Of a stretch of 64,000 nucleotides of DNA, positions 1 through 10,743 are shown in pieces. This stretch comes from Verrucomicrobium spinosum DSM 4136 = JCM 18804 (lineage in GTDB: Bacteria; Verrucomicrobiota; Verrucomicrobiia; Verrucomicrobiales; Verrucomicrobiaceae). A program made the position numbers and the translations under genes. Each line of letters starts with the position of its first letter. Position 1 is the first letter of the stretch. Location of the stretch: contig NZ_ABIZ01000001.1 of assembly GCF_000172155.1 (NCBI RefSeq), forward strand, positions 5,861,105 to 5,925,104. Direction: 5' to 3'. The notes under the pieces were generated by a model, which worked only from the letters and a program-made list of their open reading frames with translations, ran no database searches and was not told where the DNA came from.

Positions 1-594
1 AACCTGCTGAAGGAGAAGGACGCCCACTGGTTCTGCTTCTACTACACGGTCAGCTTTGGCGGCTTCGTGGGTCTGGCCAGCTACTACGTGCTGTATTTCA
101 AGAGCGAGTTCGGCCTCACTGCGGTGCATGCGGGTGACTACGCAGCCGCCTGCACCTTCATCGGTGCCATCCTCCGGCCCGTGGGTGGTGGTCTGGCAGA
201 CCGGTTCGGCGGCATCCGCTCGCTCCTCGCCTTCTACTCCCTGGCGGCCGTCGGTCTGGTGGCAGCAGCTTTCACGCACCATGAATATGGCAACCTGGCC
301 CTCTTCCTGGTCATCAGCGGGGCGCTCGGTATGGCGAACGGTTCCGTGTTCCAGCTCCTGCCCCAGCGCTTTGGCAAGGACCTGGGCGTCATGACCGGCC
401 TCGTGGGCTGCGGCGGCGGGGTGGGCGGCTTCTACCTGGCCACCTCCCTGGGCTACGCGAAGAACGCCACCGGCTCCTGCAGCGTGGGCTTCCTGGTCTT
501 TGCCGGTCTTTGCGTGCTGGCCATCTGCGGCCTGGCTCTGGTGAAGAACCGCTGGCGCACCACCTGGGGTGCCCTCACCGAGGCCCGCATCTGA
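1..594 (+). CDS. narK: NarK/NasA-type nitrate/nitrite transporter, C-terminal part (5' end outside window)
   Basis: Major facilitator that would move nitrate or nitrite across the inner membrane to feed the reductases encoded downstream. The frame is open from base 1, so the start lies upstream of the window. About 197 residues remain, covering the last transmembrane helices. The stretch GMANGSVFQLLPQRFGKD followed by a glycine-rich helix (VGCGGGVGGFYL) matches the nitrate-signature region of NarK proteins, and the tail NRWRTTWGAL is also typical. The stop codon is 40 bases before the next gene, and five nitrate-assimilation genes follow on the same strand, which supports an assimilatory role. 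Uptake of nitrate versus exchange of nitrite cannot be decided from this fragment. Confidence 0.9.
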   Translation, partial: NLLKEKDAHWFCFYYTVSFGGFVGLASYYVLYFKSEFGLTAVHAGDYAAACTFIGAILRPVGGGLADRFGGIRSLLAFYSLAAVGLVAAAFTHHEYGNLALFLVISGALGMANGSVFQLLPQRFGKDLGVMTGLVGCGGGVGGFYLATSLGYAKNATGSCSVGFLVFAGLCVLAICGLALVKNRWRTTWGALTEARI

Positions 595-634
595 TTCTTA
601 TTTCCTAAGCCCCCTTTCTAAAACTCCGCCACTC

Positions 635-2266
635 ATGAAGATCCACCCCAGCATCTACGGCATGGCCCGGGAGAAGGACACCCCTTCCTCCGACGCCTTT
701 GCCGTGAAGACCTGGGGTGACACCGTCATCGCCGTGCTGGCGGATGGGGCTGGCACAGGTGAGCCCGCCCGGGAGGCGGCACAGCGGGCGGTGAGCTCCC
801 TGGTAAGCCACTACCAGGCCCGGCCGAAGTCCTGGGAGCCCGCGAGAGCGCTGGAGGAGTTCACGAAGCTGCTCAACCGCATGTTCTACCAGGAGTCCAT
901 GGCCCGCTTCGAGCGGCCGGAGATGGTCTCCACTCTGGCCGTGGCGGTGATCGAAGGCGACCGCCTCTATGGCGTGAACGTGGGTGACTCCCGCATCTGC
1001 CTGGGTCGCCAGGGCGGCATGCGGGTGCTTTCTGAAGATCATGTGGATGACGAGCGCCGCAATGTGCTGACGAAGGCCCTGGGCATGGCTCCGGAGCTGG
1101 ATCCGCATGTGTTTGAAACCGAGGTGCGGGACGGGGATGTGGCGTTCCTCTGCTCCGATGGTGTGAGCAACCACTATGAAGTGGCCGGTCTGGCCACCGC
1201 GCTGGAGGGTCGCAGCTCGGCCCGCAGCATTGTGAAGACGGCGCGCGCGGCCGCCAGCGATGAAACCCTCGATGACATGAGCGCCATTGTCATCGATATT
1301 GCCGAAACCGGAAAACTGCGAGCCATGAGTGAACGCAGCCTGACCATCCCGACCGCCCTTGCCAAAGGGGAAATGCTCGATGGCTACGAACTCCTCCGCC
1401 CGCTCCAGATCGGCGGACGCGTCTGGCTCGCAGAAAAGGATGGCACCCAGGTGGTGCTGAAGTTTGCGCCCGTGGAGGCACTGGAGAGTGAGCAGCACCT
1501 CAATGCCTATCTGCGCGAGGTGTGGAACGCCACCCGTATCAAGAACGACTTCTTTGTCCGCTCTGAGGAGCCCGCTGGGGCCACAGCCCGGTACTATGTG
1601 ATGGAATTTGTGAACGCGCCCAGCCTGGCGACGCTCCTCACCACCCGCCGTCTGCATGTGGACGAGGCGCTGGCGCTTGGTAGTTTCCTCTCCCGCTCCG
1701 CCGCCGCGCTGCTGAAGCTGGATCTCGTGCATGGCGACATCAAGCCGGAGAACGTGCTGGTGCTGCGTGAAGGCGATGCCCTGAGCTTCAAGCTCGTGGA
1801 TCTGGGCAGCGCCGCGGAGATCTTCTCCGTCACCTCCCGCGCCGGCACGGCCAGCTACCTGGCCCCGGAGCGCTTTCACGGTGGCCCGGTGAGCGAGCGC
1901 ACCGAGATCTTCGCCATGGGCGTGACACTCTACCAGGTGCTCACCGGCCGCCTGCCTTACGGCCGCATTGAGCGCTTCCAGACGCCGTCATTTAGCGCGC
2001 CCAAGTCCCCCACCCGGCTGAATGCCAACATCCCACCGTGGCTGGAGGCCATTGTCCTGCGCGCCATTTCCATCGATCCCGAGCGCCGCTACCAGCATTA
2101 CTCGGAGCTTACCTTTGACCTGACCCACCCTGTCAAGGTCGAGCCCTTTCATGAGCGCGGCACCTCCCTGCTGGAGCGCAACCCGCTCGGCTTCTACCGC
2201 ACCGGTTTCTTCATCCTGCTTTTCACCGTGGTCTGGCTCCTCCTGCAGCTCCTCTCCCGCCGCTGA
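635..2266 (+). CDS. PP2C-type phosphatase fused to a Ser/Thr protein kinase, membrane anchored
   Basis: A 543-residue two-domain signalling protein. The N-terminal PP2C domain (about 1-235) shows the metal-binding motifs VLADGAG, NVGDSR, LCSDGVSNH and DDMSAIV. The C-terminal kinase domain (about 250-500) has a Lys in VVLKFAP, a catalytic loop HGDIKPEN (G in place of the usual R), a DLG in place of DFG, and SYLAPERF. Its glycine-rich loop is weak. A hydrophobic helix (about 515-540, FFILLFTVVWLLLQLL) ends the protein and should hold it at the inner membrane. Fusions of this type are known next to nitrate transporter and nitrite reductase genes in Pseudomonas. ATG 635 was chosen because the conserved PP2C start follows directly; an upstream in-frame ATG at 569 overlaps the transporter. 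Likely regulator of nitrate transport or reduction; target unknown. Confidence 0.9.
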   Translation: MKIHPSIYGMAREKDTPSSDAFAVKTWGDTVIAVLADGAGTGEPAREAAQRAVSSLVSHYQARPKSWEPARALEEFTKLLNRMFYQESMARFERPEMVSTLAVAVIEGDRLYGVNVGDSRICLGRQGGMRVLSEDHVDDERRNVLTKALGMAPELDPHVFETEVRDGDVAFLCSDGVSNHYEVAGLATALEGRSSARSIVKTARAAASDETLDDMSAIVIDIAETGKLRAMSERSLTIPTALAKGEMLDGYELLRPLQIGGRVWLAEKDGTQVVLKFAPVEALESEQHLNAYLREVWNATRIKNDFFVRSEEPAGATARYYVMEFVNAPSLATLLTTRRLHVDEALALGSFLSRSAAALLKLDLVHGDIKPENVLVLREGDALSFKLVDLGSAAEIFSVTSRAGTASYLAPERFHGGPVSERTEIFAMGVTLYQVLTGRLPYGRIERFQTPSFSAPKSPTRLNANIPPWLEAIVLRAISIDPERRYQHYSELTFDLTHPVKVEPFHERGTSLLERNPLGFYRTGFFILLFTVVWLLLQLLSRR

Positions 2267-2343
2267 GATGAACTGACCGCCCCGTGCGCTTCCCCGCCTG
2301 CCGCCTCGAAGTTACCTCGAACCCTCAAGCTTTCCCGACCCAC

Positions 2344-4008
2344 ATGACCACCGTTCCCATCATTCCTGAGAGCGCCCCCTTCACCTCTGATCAACGAGCC
2401 TGGCTCAACGGCTTCCTGGCCGGCATCCTCAGCCAGGGGCAGAGCGGTGCCCCTGCACTGCGCAGCCCGGCTCCAGCCGTGGAGAAGCTCCCGCTCCTCA
2501 TCGCATTCGGCAGCCAGAGCGGCAATGCTGAGTCCCTTGCCAAGAAGCTGGTCAAGGAAGCCTCCGGTCGTGGCTTTGCCGCACGCGCAGCGGGTCTGGA
2601 CGCCCTGCAACCCGCGGGGCTGGCCGCAGAGAAGAACGTGCTCATCATCACCAGCACCTGGGGTGAAGGCGACATGCCGGACAATGCCGCGGGCTTCTGG
2701 GACGGACTCAATCAGAACGGCTCCTCCCCCAAGCTGGACGGCCTGCGCTACTCCGTGCTCGCCCTGGGGGATCTGAACTATGGCGACACGTTCTGCCTCG
2801 CAGGCCGCAAGCTGGACGAGCGCCTGGAGCAACTGGGTGCCGCCCGCATCCACCCGCGTGTGGACTGTGACGTCGAGTACGACGAACTGGCGAAGTCCTG
2901 GAGCGAGGGCGTCTTCAAGTCCCTGGAGTCCGCCGGTCCCGCCACCTCCGGTGCTGTGGTGGAAGCCCCCGCTCCCGCCGCCGCTCCTGCAAAGGAAGAG
3001 GCCACCGGACACTCGAAAAAGAACCCCTTCCCTGCCGCGCTCATCGGCAATCTGGAGCTCAATCAACAAGGCTCCTCCAAGGACACGCGCCACATCGCCT
3101 TCTCCCTGAAAGACAGCGGCCTGGTCTATGAGACCGGGGATGCCCTGGGCGTCTTCACCCAGAACTGCCCGGAAGTGGTCGCCACCATCATCGCCGCCCA
3201 CGGGTTGGACCCTGAAACTCCCGTCTCCCTCCCTGACGGCGGCGAGGCCCCGCTCAAGACAGCCCTGCAGACCGCGTATGAAGTGCGCAACCTCCTGGGC
3301 ATCACCCCGGAGAAGTCGCCTGCCGCCACGGACTTCGTCTCCGGGCTCCGCAAGCTGCAGCCCCGGCTCTACTCCATCGCCTCCAGCCCGAAGGCGCACC
3401 CGGATGAGGTGCACCTCTGCGTGGGTGCGGTGCGATATGAAAAAGACGGCGTGGCTCACAAGGGCGTCTGCTCCACCTTCCTGGCAGACCGTCTGGAAGT
3501 GGGTGCCACCACCGGCGTCTTCGTCCACACAGCCAAGCACTTCCGCGTGCCGGCCGATGCCTCCAAGCCGATGATCATGGTGGGCCCGGGCACGGGCATC
3601 GCCCCCTTCCGCGCCTTTCTTGAGGAGCGTGAAGCCACCGGGGCTCCAGGAAAGAACTGGCTCTTCTTCGGCGATCAGAAGGAGTCCACGGACTTCCTCT
3701 ACCGCAGCCAGATCCAGGCCTGGCACAAGAGCGGGTTCCTCACCCGCCTGGACCTGGCCTTCTCCCGTGATCAAACGGAGAAAATCTATGTGCAGACCCG
3801 GATGATCGAGCACGCTGCCGAGCTCTGGCGCTGGCTGGAGGAAGGCGCGCACTTCTACGTGTGTGGCGATGCCTCCCGCATGGCCAAGGACGTGGACGCC
3901 GCACTCCACACCATCATCCAGCAGCAGGGCGGCAAGTCCGCCGATGAAGCCGCGGCCTACGTGGCAGACCTGAAGAAAACCAAACGCTATGCCCGCGATG
4001 TTTACTGA
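2344..4008 (+). CDS. CysJ-like NADPH-dependent diflavin reductase, putative electron donor to nitrite reductase
   Basis: A 554-residue FMN/FAD oxidoreductase like the sulfite reductase flavoprotein. An N-terminal flavodoxin domain (LLIAFGSQSGNAESLAK near residues 52-69, then TSTWGEGDMPDN) is followed by a FAD domain (RLYSIASSPK near 340, GVCSTFLAD near 380), an NADP domain (GPGTGIAPFRAFLEER near 413-428) and the CysJ-type C-terminus RYARDVY. A short N-terminal segment (FTSDQRAWLNGFLAGIL) resembles one at the start of the next protein. Its stop lies inside the nitrite reductase gene (20-base overlap), which implies coupled translation and a stable pair. By context it should pass NADPH electrons to nitrite reductase; a role in sulfite reduction cannot be excluded. 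ATG 2344 is preferred over an upstream ATG/GTG region because the conserved sequence begins there. Confidence 0.9.
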   Translation: MTTVPIIPESAPFTSDQRAWLNGFLAGILSQGQSGAPALRSPAPAVEKLPLLIAFGSQSGNAESLAKKLVKEASGRGFAARAAGLDALQPAGLAAEKNVLIITSTWGEGDMPDNAAGFWDGLNQNGSSPKLDGLRYSVLALGDLNYGDTFCLAGRKLDERLEQLGAARIHPRVDCDVEYDELAKSWSEGVFKSLESAGPATSGAVVEAPAPAAAPAKEEATGHSKKNPFPAALIGNLELNQQGSSKDTRHIAFSLKDSGLVYETGDALGVFTQNCPEVVATIIAAHGLDPETPVSLPDGGEAPLKTALQTAYEVRNLLGITPEKSPAATDFVSGLRKLQPRLYSIASSPKAHPDEVHLCVGAVRYEKDGVAHKGVCSTFLADRLEVGATTGVFVHTAKHFRVPADASKPMIMVGPGTGIAPFRAFLEEREATGAPGKNWLFFGDQKESTDFLYRSQIQAWHKSGFLTRLDLAFSRDQTEKIYVQTRMIEHAAELWRWLEEGAHFYVCGDASRMAKDVDAALHTIIQQQGGKSADEAAAYVADLKKTKRYARDVY

Positions 4009-5770
4009 ACTTCTTCCCCCTCCCTCCCGCACCGTGGCTCCTGCAACCCAAGACTTCAGCACCGATCAGAAGCGCTACCTCGAAGGTTTCTTCGCCGCGC
4101 TCCAGGCCCGCGGCGTGAGCTTCGGCGACATGGCGCCCCTGCCCATGGCCCCGCCCTCCGCTGAGCCCAGAGTCAATCTGGAAGACCTCACGAAGGAAGA
4201 GCGCATCAAGCGTGATGTGCACCCCTTTGACGCCATCGAGCAGCTCATCATCGATGCCCGCTGGAACGCCGCCCCGGAACCCGAAAGCGTCTTCCGCAAC
4301 AAGTGGAACGGCCTCTTCTGGCTCTCCCCGGTAAAGGACGGCTACATGTGCCGCCTGCGCATTCCCGGTGGCATGGTGAAATCCTTCCAGCTCCGCGAGC
4401 TGGCCGCGATCTCCCGCGAGCTGACCACCGGCTACATCCAGATCACCACGCGGAACAACTTCCAGATCCGGCTCATCGAGCCGAAGAACTGCCCGGAAGT
4501 GTTGCGCCGCATTCAGTCCGTGGGGCTGCATTCCAAAGGGGCCGGCGGAGACAACATCCGCAATATTACCATGAACCCCTGCGCGGGCTATGACCCGTAC
4601 GAGCTCGTGGATGTGCGCCCCTATGTGAATGAATTGGCCACGCACATCATCGCCAGCAAGGAGTTCTACGACCTGCCGCGCAAGTTCAACATCGCCTATG
4701 ATGGAGGCGGTCTGGTGAGCAGCGTGGAGGACACGAACGACATTGGTGCCACCGCGGTGGAGATCGGCGCGAACGACCAGGGCATCGAGCCCGGCCTGTG
4801 GTTCCGCATCGGCCTGGGCGGGGTGACGGGTCACAAAACTTTTGCCAGTGACTGGGGCGTGCTCGTGAAGCCCGAGGAGCTGAACAAAGTCATTCTCGCC
4901 ATCGTGCGCGTCTTCATCCGCGATGGTGACCGGACCAACCGCAAGAAGGCCCGGCTGAAGTATTTGCTGGAGGGGCGGGGACTTGATGGCTTCCGCAATG
5001 ACGTGGAAGCGGTGCTGGGATACACTCTGCAAAGTCTGGCACCTGACTCGCCCCTCCAGTTGCCCCGTCGTTTCTCCCAGCAGGGTCACTCCCATGTAGG
5101 AGCGTACCCGCAGAAGCAGGAAGGCCTGCACTACATCGGCGCCAGCGTGCCCGTGGGCCAGCTCACGGCCCGGCAGCTGGAACGCATCGCGGACATCGCC
5201 GACAGCTACGGCACCGGCGAGATCCGCCTGACCGTCTGGCAGAATTTCATCGTACCGAATGTGCCCACCGCCTTCGTGGCCACGGCCAGCAAGGCGCTGC
5301 GCAAGCTGGGCTTCCCCACAGATCAGAGCCCGCTGCGCAATGGCTTCGTAGCATGCACCGGCAACCGCTACTGCAAATACGCAGCCAGCGACACCAAGGG
5401 CCACGCCATCGCCATGATGGACTACCTTGACAAGCGCGTGAAGCTGGACACTCCGGTGAACATCCACTTCACTGGCTGCGCGCACAGCTGCGCCCAGCAC
5501 TTCATGGGCGACATCGGCCTCCTCGGCACCAAGGCCAAGGGCGAGTCTGGCGAAGGCTATCACATCACTGTGGGTGGCGGATTCGGAGAGAACCGCATGG
5601 TCGGCCGCCAGATCTTCAGCGCCGTGCCCTATGAATCCCTCGGCACCACGCTGGAGGCGATGCTCAAGACCTACCTCGCCAAGCGCCAGCCGGAGGAGAG
5701 CTTTCACAAGTTCTGCAACCGGCACTCGGTGGGTGATCTGCAGGTGCTGTTCTCGGAAGCGATGGGTTGA
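3989..5770 (+). CDS. nirA: Siroheme/[4Fe-4S] nitrite reductase (NirA-type)
   Basis: A 593-residue member of the nitrite/sulfite reductase family that reduces nitrite to ammonium in the cytoplasm. Two ferredoxin-like plus siroheme-binding half-repeats are visible. The cluster and siroheme ligands are CTGNRYC (C456, C462) and CAHSC (C497, C501). The first half carries TGYIQITTRNNFQIR, typical of nitrite reductases. The protein belongs to the ferredoxin-type NirA class, yet its gene overlaps that of a CysJ-like flavoprotein, the usual partner of CysI. The N-terminus (FSTDQKRYLEGFFAAL) resembles that of the flavoprotein. Either ATG 3989 or ATG 3998 may be the start. The siroheme-type chelatase at 35811 could supply cofactor. 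Sulfite as substrate is possible, but the nitrate cluster argues for nitrite. Confidence 0.9.
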   Translation: MPAMFTELLPPPSRTVAPATQDFSTDQKRYLEGFFAALQARGVSFGDMAPLPMAPPSAEPRVNLEDLTKEERIKRDVHPFDAIEQLIIDARWNAAPEPESVFRNKWNGLFWLSPVKDGYMCRLRIPGGMVKSFQLRELAAISRELTTGYIQITTRNNFQIRLIEPKNCPEVLRRIQSVGLHSKGAGGDNIRNITMNPCAGYDPYELVDVRPYVNELATHIIASKEFYDLPRKFNIAYDGGGLVSSVEDTNDIGATAVEIGANDQGIEPGLWFRIGLGGVTGHKTFASDWGVLVKPEELNKVILAIVRVFIRDGDRTNRKKARLKYLLEGRGLDGFRNDVEAVLGYTLQSLAPDSPLQLPRRFSQQGHSHVGAYPQKQEGLHYIGASVPVGQLTARQLERIADIADSYGTGEIRLTVWQNFIVPNVPTAFVATASKALRKLGFPTDQSPLRNGFVACTGNRYCKYAASDTKGHAIAMMDYLDKRVKLDTPVNIHFTGCAHSCAQHFMGDIGLLGTKAKGESGEGYHITVGGGFGENRMVGRQIFSAVPYESLGTTLEAMLKTYLAKRQPEESFHKFCNRHSVGDLQVLFSEAMG

Positions 5771-5778
5771 AAGGCATC

Positions 5779-5846
5779 GGGTTCTGAGAAAGAACCCTTT
5801 CACCTCTAGAGACTTTTCACTTTTCACTCTTAACTTTTCACTTCAC
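5779..5846 (+). repeat. Hairpin followed by a 7-bp periodic array between nirA and the DmsBC gene
   Basis: A perfect 7-bp stem, GGGTTCT with AGAACCC and a 5-base loop, lies at 5779-5797. From 5812 to 5846 the sequence has exact 7-bp periodicity: three ACTTTTC units plus the variants ACTCTTA and ACTTCAC. The array ends directly before ATG 5849. No ribosome-binding site is evident between the array and the start codon. The hairpin lacks a T-run directly behind it, so attenuation or mRNA processing is as likely as termination. Confidence 0.6.
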
Positions 5847-5848
5847 CA

Positions 5849-7453
5849 ATGACCCTCGACCACCGCACCTCACTCGTGGACAAGCTCCTGGCCGAACAGC
5901 AGGACTTTTCCACCGCGGTGTCGAAGTTCTCTGAATGGCATGACCAGGCCCACGATGAGCCGCTCCAGGCGCGTTATTACAAGAACCTGATCCCCCTGAG
6001 CAAGCCGCTTAAAGGGGAGCAGTACGCGTTCGAGGTGAATCTGGACCAGTGCACCGGCTGCAAGGCCTGTGTGGCGGCCTGCCACTCCATGAACGGGCTG
6101 GATGAGCACGAGAGCTGGCGGGACATGGGGGCGCTGGCCGGCTGCCGGGACGAACCCTATGTCCAGACGGTCACCACGGCGTGCCACCACTGCACAGACC
6201 CGGCCTGCGCCGAGGGCTGCCCAGTACTGGCCTATGAAAAGGACGAGGAAACCGGCATTGTCCGCCATCTGGATGACCAGTGCATCGGCTGCTCGTACTG
6301 CATCCTGAAATGCCCGTACGATGTGCCCAAGTACAACCCCAAGCGCGGCATCGTGCGCAAGTGCGACATGTGCCAGCAGCGTCTGGCGGTGGGTGAGGCT
6401 CCCGCCTGTGTGCAGTCCTGCCCGAACGGCGCGATTGCCATCCGCATTGTGAAGATGGACGTGGTGAAGGAGGCCACCCGCAAGCCGGGCAAACGCCTGC
6501 TGCCTGGCGCGTTTGATTCCTCCTACACGCATCCCACCACGAGTTATGTTTCCTCGAAGCCAATTCCTGACTTCGCCCGCCCCCAGCATGACGGGGAGCT
6601 GCAACTGGAGGAGATGCACGCGCCCCTGGCCTGGATGCTGGTGCTGACCCAGATGGCCACGGGTATTTTCATCGCTGCCCTCTGCTCATGGGTGGAACCT
6701 GCGAAGATGCAGGCGCTGAGCCTGGCCGCACTGGTGGTGCTGGCGGCTGGTCTGGGCACCAGTGTGCTGCACCTCGGGCAACCCTTCCGCGCCTGGCGGG
6801 CTTTCCTGGGCTGGCGGAAGTCCTGGCTGAGCCGTGAGGTCATGGCCTTCGGTGGATTCTTCAAGATCGGCGCGCTTGCCTGGTGGTTCAATCATCCCGC
6901 CCTGGTCGGCCTCACCGTCGCGGCGGGTCTGGCCAGTGTCTTCTGCTCCTGCATGGTGTATGTGGACACGCGCCGCTCCTACTGGGCCGCACCCATCACC
7001 TTTGCCAAGTTCTTCGGCACCACGGTGCTGCTGGGCAGTGCCAGTGCGGCCGCCGTGCTGGGGTGGTTGCAGATGCTGGACCTGTGGCAGGGCGGGCCGG
7101 TGTATGCCACCCTCTTTGCGGCCGCCGCCGTGGTATTCCGCATTGGACTGTTCGTTTATGAGTGGTCGCTGCAATCCTCTGCCCTCGGCAACAGCCACCA
7201 CCCCTGCCATCGCTCTGCCAAGACACTGGCCACGCTGGCACAGAGCGCCCAGCAGGTGCGGGTGCTCCTCTTCATCATCTCCACCGTCTTCGGATTCCTG
7301 GCCATGGGCAATGTGGGCAGCCTCATTGCGGCTTGGGCCACCATCTCACTCGTAGCGACCTTCTCCTCCCAGGTGATCGAGCGTCATCTCTACTTCGCCG
7401 GCGGAGTCGCCACCCGGATGCCCGGGGTGCCGATGACTCCGCACCATCATTGA
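5849..7453 (+). CDS. Fused DmsB-type ferredoxin / DmsC-type membrane anchor subunit of a molybdoenzyme
   Basis: A 534-residue fusion. The N-terminal third (about 60-215) has 16 cysteines in four groups ([35 protein letters not shown] and CDMCQQ with CVQSC), as in DmsB/NarH-type proteins with four [4Fe-4S] clusters. The C-terminal part (about 250-530) has roughly eight hydrophobic helices and the DmsC features [16 protein letters not shown] and SWLSREV, consistent with a quinol-oxidising membrane anchor. No signal peptide or Tat motif is present, so the Fe-S domain faces the cytoplasm. The molybdenum catalytic subunit starts 17 bases after this stop, so the two probably form one complex in which quinol donates electrons to nitrate reductase. 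The protein ends in three histidines. Confidence 0.9.
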   Translation: MTLDHRTSLVDKLLAEQQDFSTAVSKFSEWHDQAHDEPLQARYYKNLIPLSKPLKGEQYAFEVNLDQCTGCKACVAACHSMNGLDEHESWRDMGALAGCRDEPYVQTVTTACHHCTDPACAEGCPVLAYEKDEETGIVRHLDDQCIGCSYCILKCPYDVPKYNPKRGIVRKCDMCQQRLAVGEAPACVQSCPNGAIAIRIVKMDVVKEATRKPGKRLLPGAFDSSYTHPTTSYVSSKPIPDFARPQHDGELQLEEMHAPLAWMLVLTQMATGIFIAALCSWVEPAKMQALSLAALVVLAAGLGTSVLHLGQPFRAWRAFLGWRKSWLSREVMAFGGFFKIGALAWWFNHPALVGLTVAAGLASVFCSCMVYVDTRRSYWAAPITFAKFFGTTVLLGSASAAAVLGWLQMLDLWQGGPVYATLFAAAAVVFRIGLFVYEWSLQSSALGNSHHPCHRSAKTLATLAQSAQQVRVLLFIISTVFGFLAMGNVGSLIAAWATISLVATFSSQVIERHLYFAGGVATRMPGVPMTPHHH

Positions 7454-7469
7454 TTGCCCCCTCACTGGA

Positions 7470-9647
<2,178 letters not shown>

Positions 9648-9815
9648 AGAACTGGGGCAGGAAAAGTAGTGCAGAGCTTTAGCTCGTCAGTCGGGCTATT
9701 GAACGCTTCCAATACCGAGCCAAAGCTCAGGACTCCTTTGATCAGCGCATGCGGGATCGGTGTTGACAATCTCCTGGCAACATCCCGCTCCGGCCACTCA
9801 AAACATAGCTCGACT

Positions 9816-9838
9816 GAGCGGGGCTGGGAACCCCCGCC
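9816..9838 (-). repeat. Dispersed arm of the palindromic repeat arrayed at 25223-25660
   Basis: These 23 bases, beginning GAGCGGGGCTGGGAA and ending CCCCCGCC, are identical to the reverse complement of the right-hand arm of each 144-bp unit in the array 15 kb away. Only one arm is present here and the partner arm is missing, so this is a partial or decayed copy. It shows that the element is dispersed and not confined to the array. Confidence 0.75.
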
Positions 9839-9976
9839 ACCTTTTTATCCCGAGCCACCGTGCACGCGGCTGCGTAGGTTGCACCTCGTGGACTCCGGTG
9901 ACTGATGCAGATTGCCAATCGGCGGCACAGCAGATTGACAATCTGCGCTACGTTTCCGATCAGCCCATCACCTCAG

Positions 9977-10012
9977 GTCTTCTGTCTTTCGTCTTCCAGT
10001 CTTCTGTCTCAG
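9977..10012 (+). repeat. 36-bp heptad element, copy A
   Basis: The sequence reads GTCTTCT, GTCTTTC, GTCTTCC, a single A, then GTCTTCT, GTCTCAG: the form (GTCTNNN)3-A-(GTCTNNN)2. It ends 12 bases beyond the stop codon of the minus-strand thioesterase gene. Four other copies in the window share the same spacing and the same one-base slip after the third heptad. Confidence 0.8.
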
Positions 10013-10024
10013 ACTTCGTCGGCC

Positions 10025-10516
10025 TCAGATCTCCAGGCACGCACAGTGAGTTTCAGGAAACTGCACCACATCATCCTCCACCACCAGCGTCACCTCAGCC
10101 ACTGCCACCAGTGCCTCTTCACCGACCTCGGCCCCCTGGGAATAGATGTCCACCTCCACCACGGCGATGCTGCGCGAACACCGCAGCACATTCGCAACCG
10201 CCCTGACCGTCCGGCCGGTCGCTGTCTCAAGGTACTTGAGCTTGAAATCAAGCCGCACCACACTCGATTCCGGTGCCACCACTGACTTGACAGCGCTCTT
10301 CGCGGCATGATCTGCCAGGGAGGCCTGCACCACGGCATGCAAGGATTGTTGAGGCTTGCCCATCCATGCCGGCAACTCCACGCGAGCTTCGCACACACCC
10401 TCCTCATTTGTCAGTTCCTTCACACCCAGTTGGTTGATGAAGGCGGCATCCACAAAGAGGTTCGTGACCTTGGTCAGCGACACTTCTGGCTCGGGGGATT
10501 GGGCGGAGGATCTCAT
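10025..10516 (-). CDS. PaaI-like hotdog-fold thioesterase
   Basis: A 163-residue protein. The segment LHAVVQASLADHAAKSAV followed by SSVVRLDFKLKYLETATG and the strand pattern VRAVANVLRCSRSIAVVEVDIYS are typical of single-domain hotdog thioesterases of the PaaI/YbgC kind. These hydrolyse acyl-CoA or aryl-CoA esters in the cytoplasm. The substrate cannot be read from the sequence. The usual H-G-G/A motif is modified here (SLHAV...SLADHAA). It stands alone: the aldo/keto reductase gene upstream on the same strand is 227 bases away, and that gap has no obvious signal. Confidence 0.75.
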   Translation of the reverse strand: MRSSAQSPEPEVSLTKVTNLFVDAAFINQLGVKELTNEEGVCEARVELPAWMGKPQQSLHAVVQASLADHAAKSAVKSVVAPESSVVRLDFKLKYLETATGRTVRAVANVLRCSRSIAVVEVDIYSQGAEVGEEALVAVAEVTLVVEDDVVQFPETHCACLEI

Positions 10517-10743
10517 GGAGTTCTACCGGTAGGGGTTTTTGTGAACTCCCCGTCCGCACCGGAGTCTGATGCGGGCTGGGAATTCGGGTCCCATTCTCAC
10601 TCCGTGAGTCGTGCCCCGCGATGGGATTCACTGGCACTTTTGTCGGACTGACGGGTGTTTTTCCGGGGTGGCTGAAGCTTCTCCTTCTTGCCACCCCTCC
10701 GCACGCCATCTCCCTCATCAGGAAATACCCCAAACTTGCGCCC

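Larger units (their letters stand above)
9648..10024. other. Non-coding region with two repeat elements
   Basis: No convincing gene lies in these 377 bases between the convergent nasA and thioesterase genes. It contains a single arm of the palindromic repeat found as an array at 25223 (9816-9838) and a heptad element (9977-10012). There is also a short sequence near 9905-9950 in which AGATTGCCAATC-like and GATTGACAATC-like segments recur. No hairpin with a T-run was found. Confidence 0.6.

Noticed and set aside
605-5827. Long minus-strand open frames opposite the kinase, flavoprotein and nitrite reductase genes (424, 622 and 637 codons)
   Set aside because: They are the antisense frames of well-supported genes in GC-rich DNA, have His/Gly/Ala-rich compositions and no recognisable motifs.
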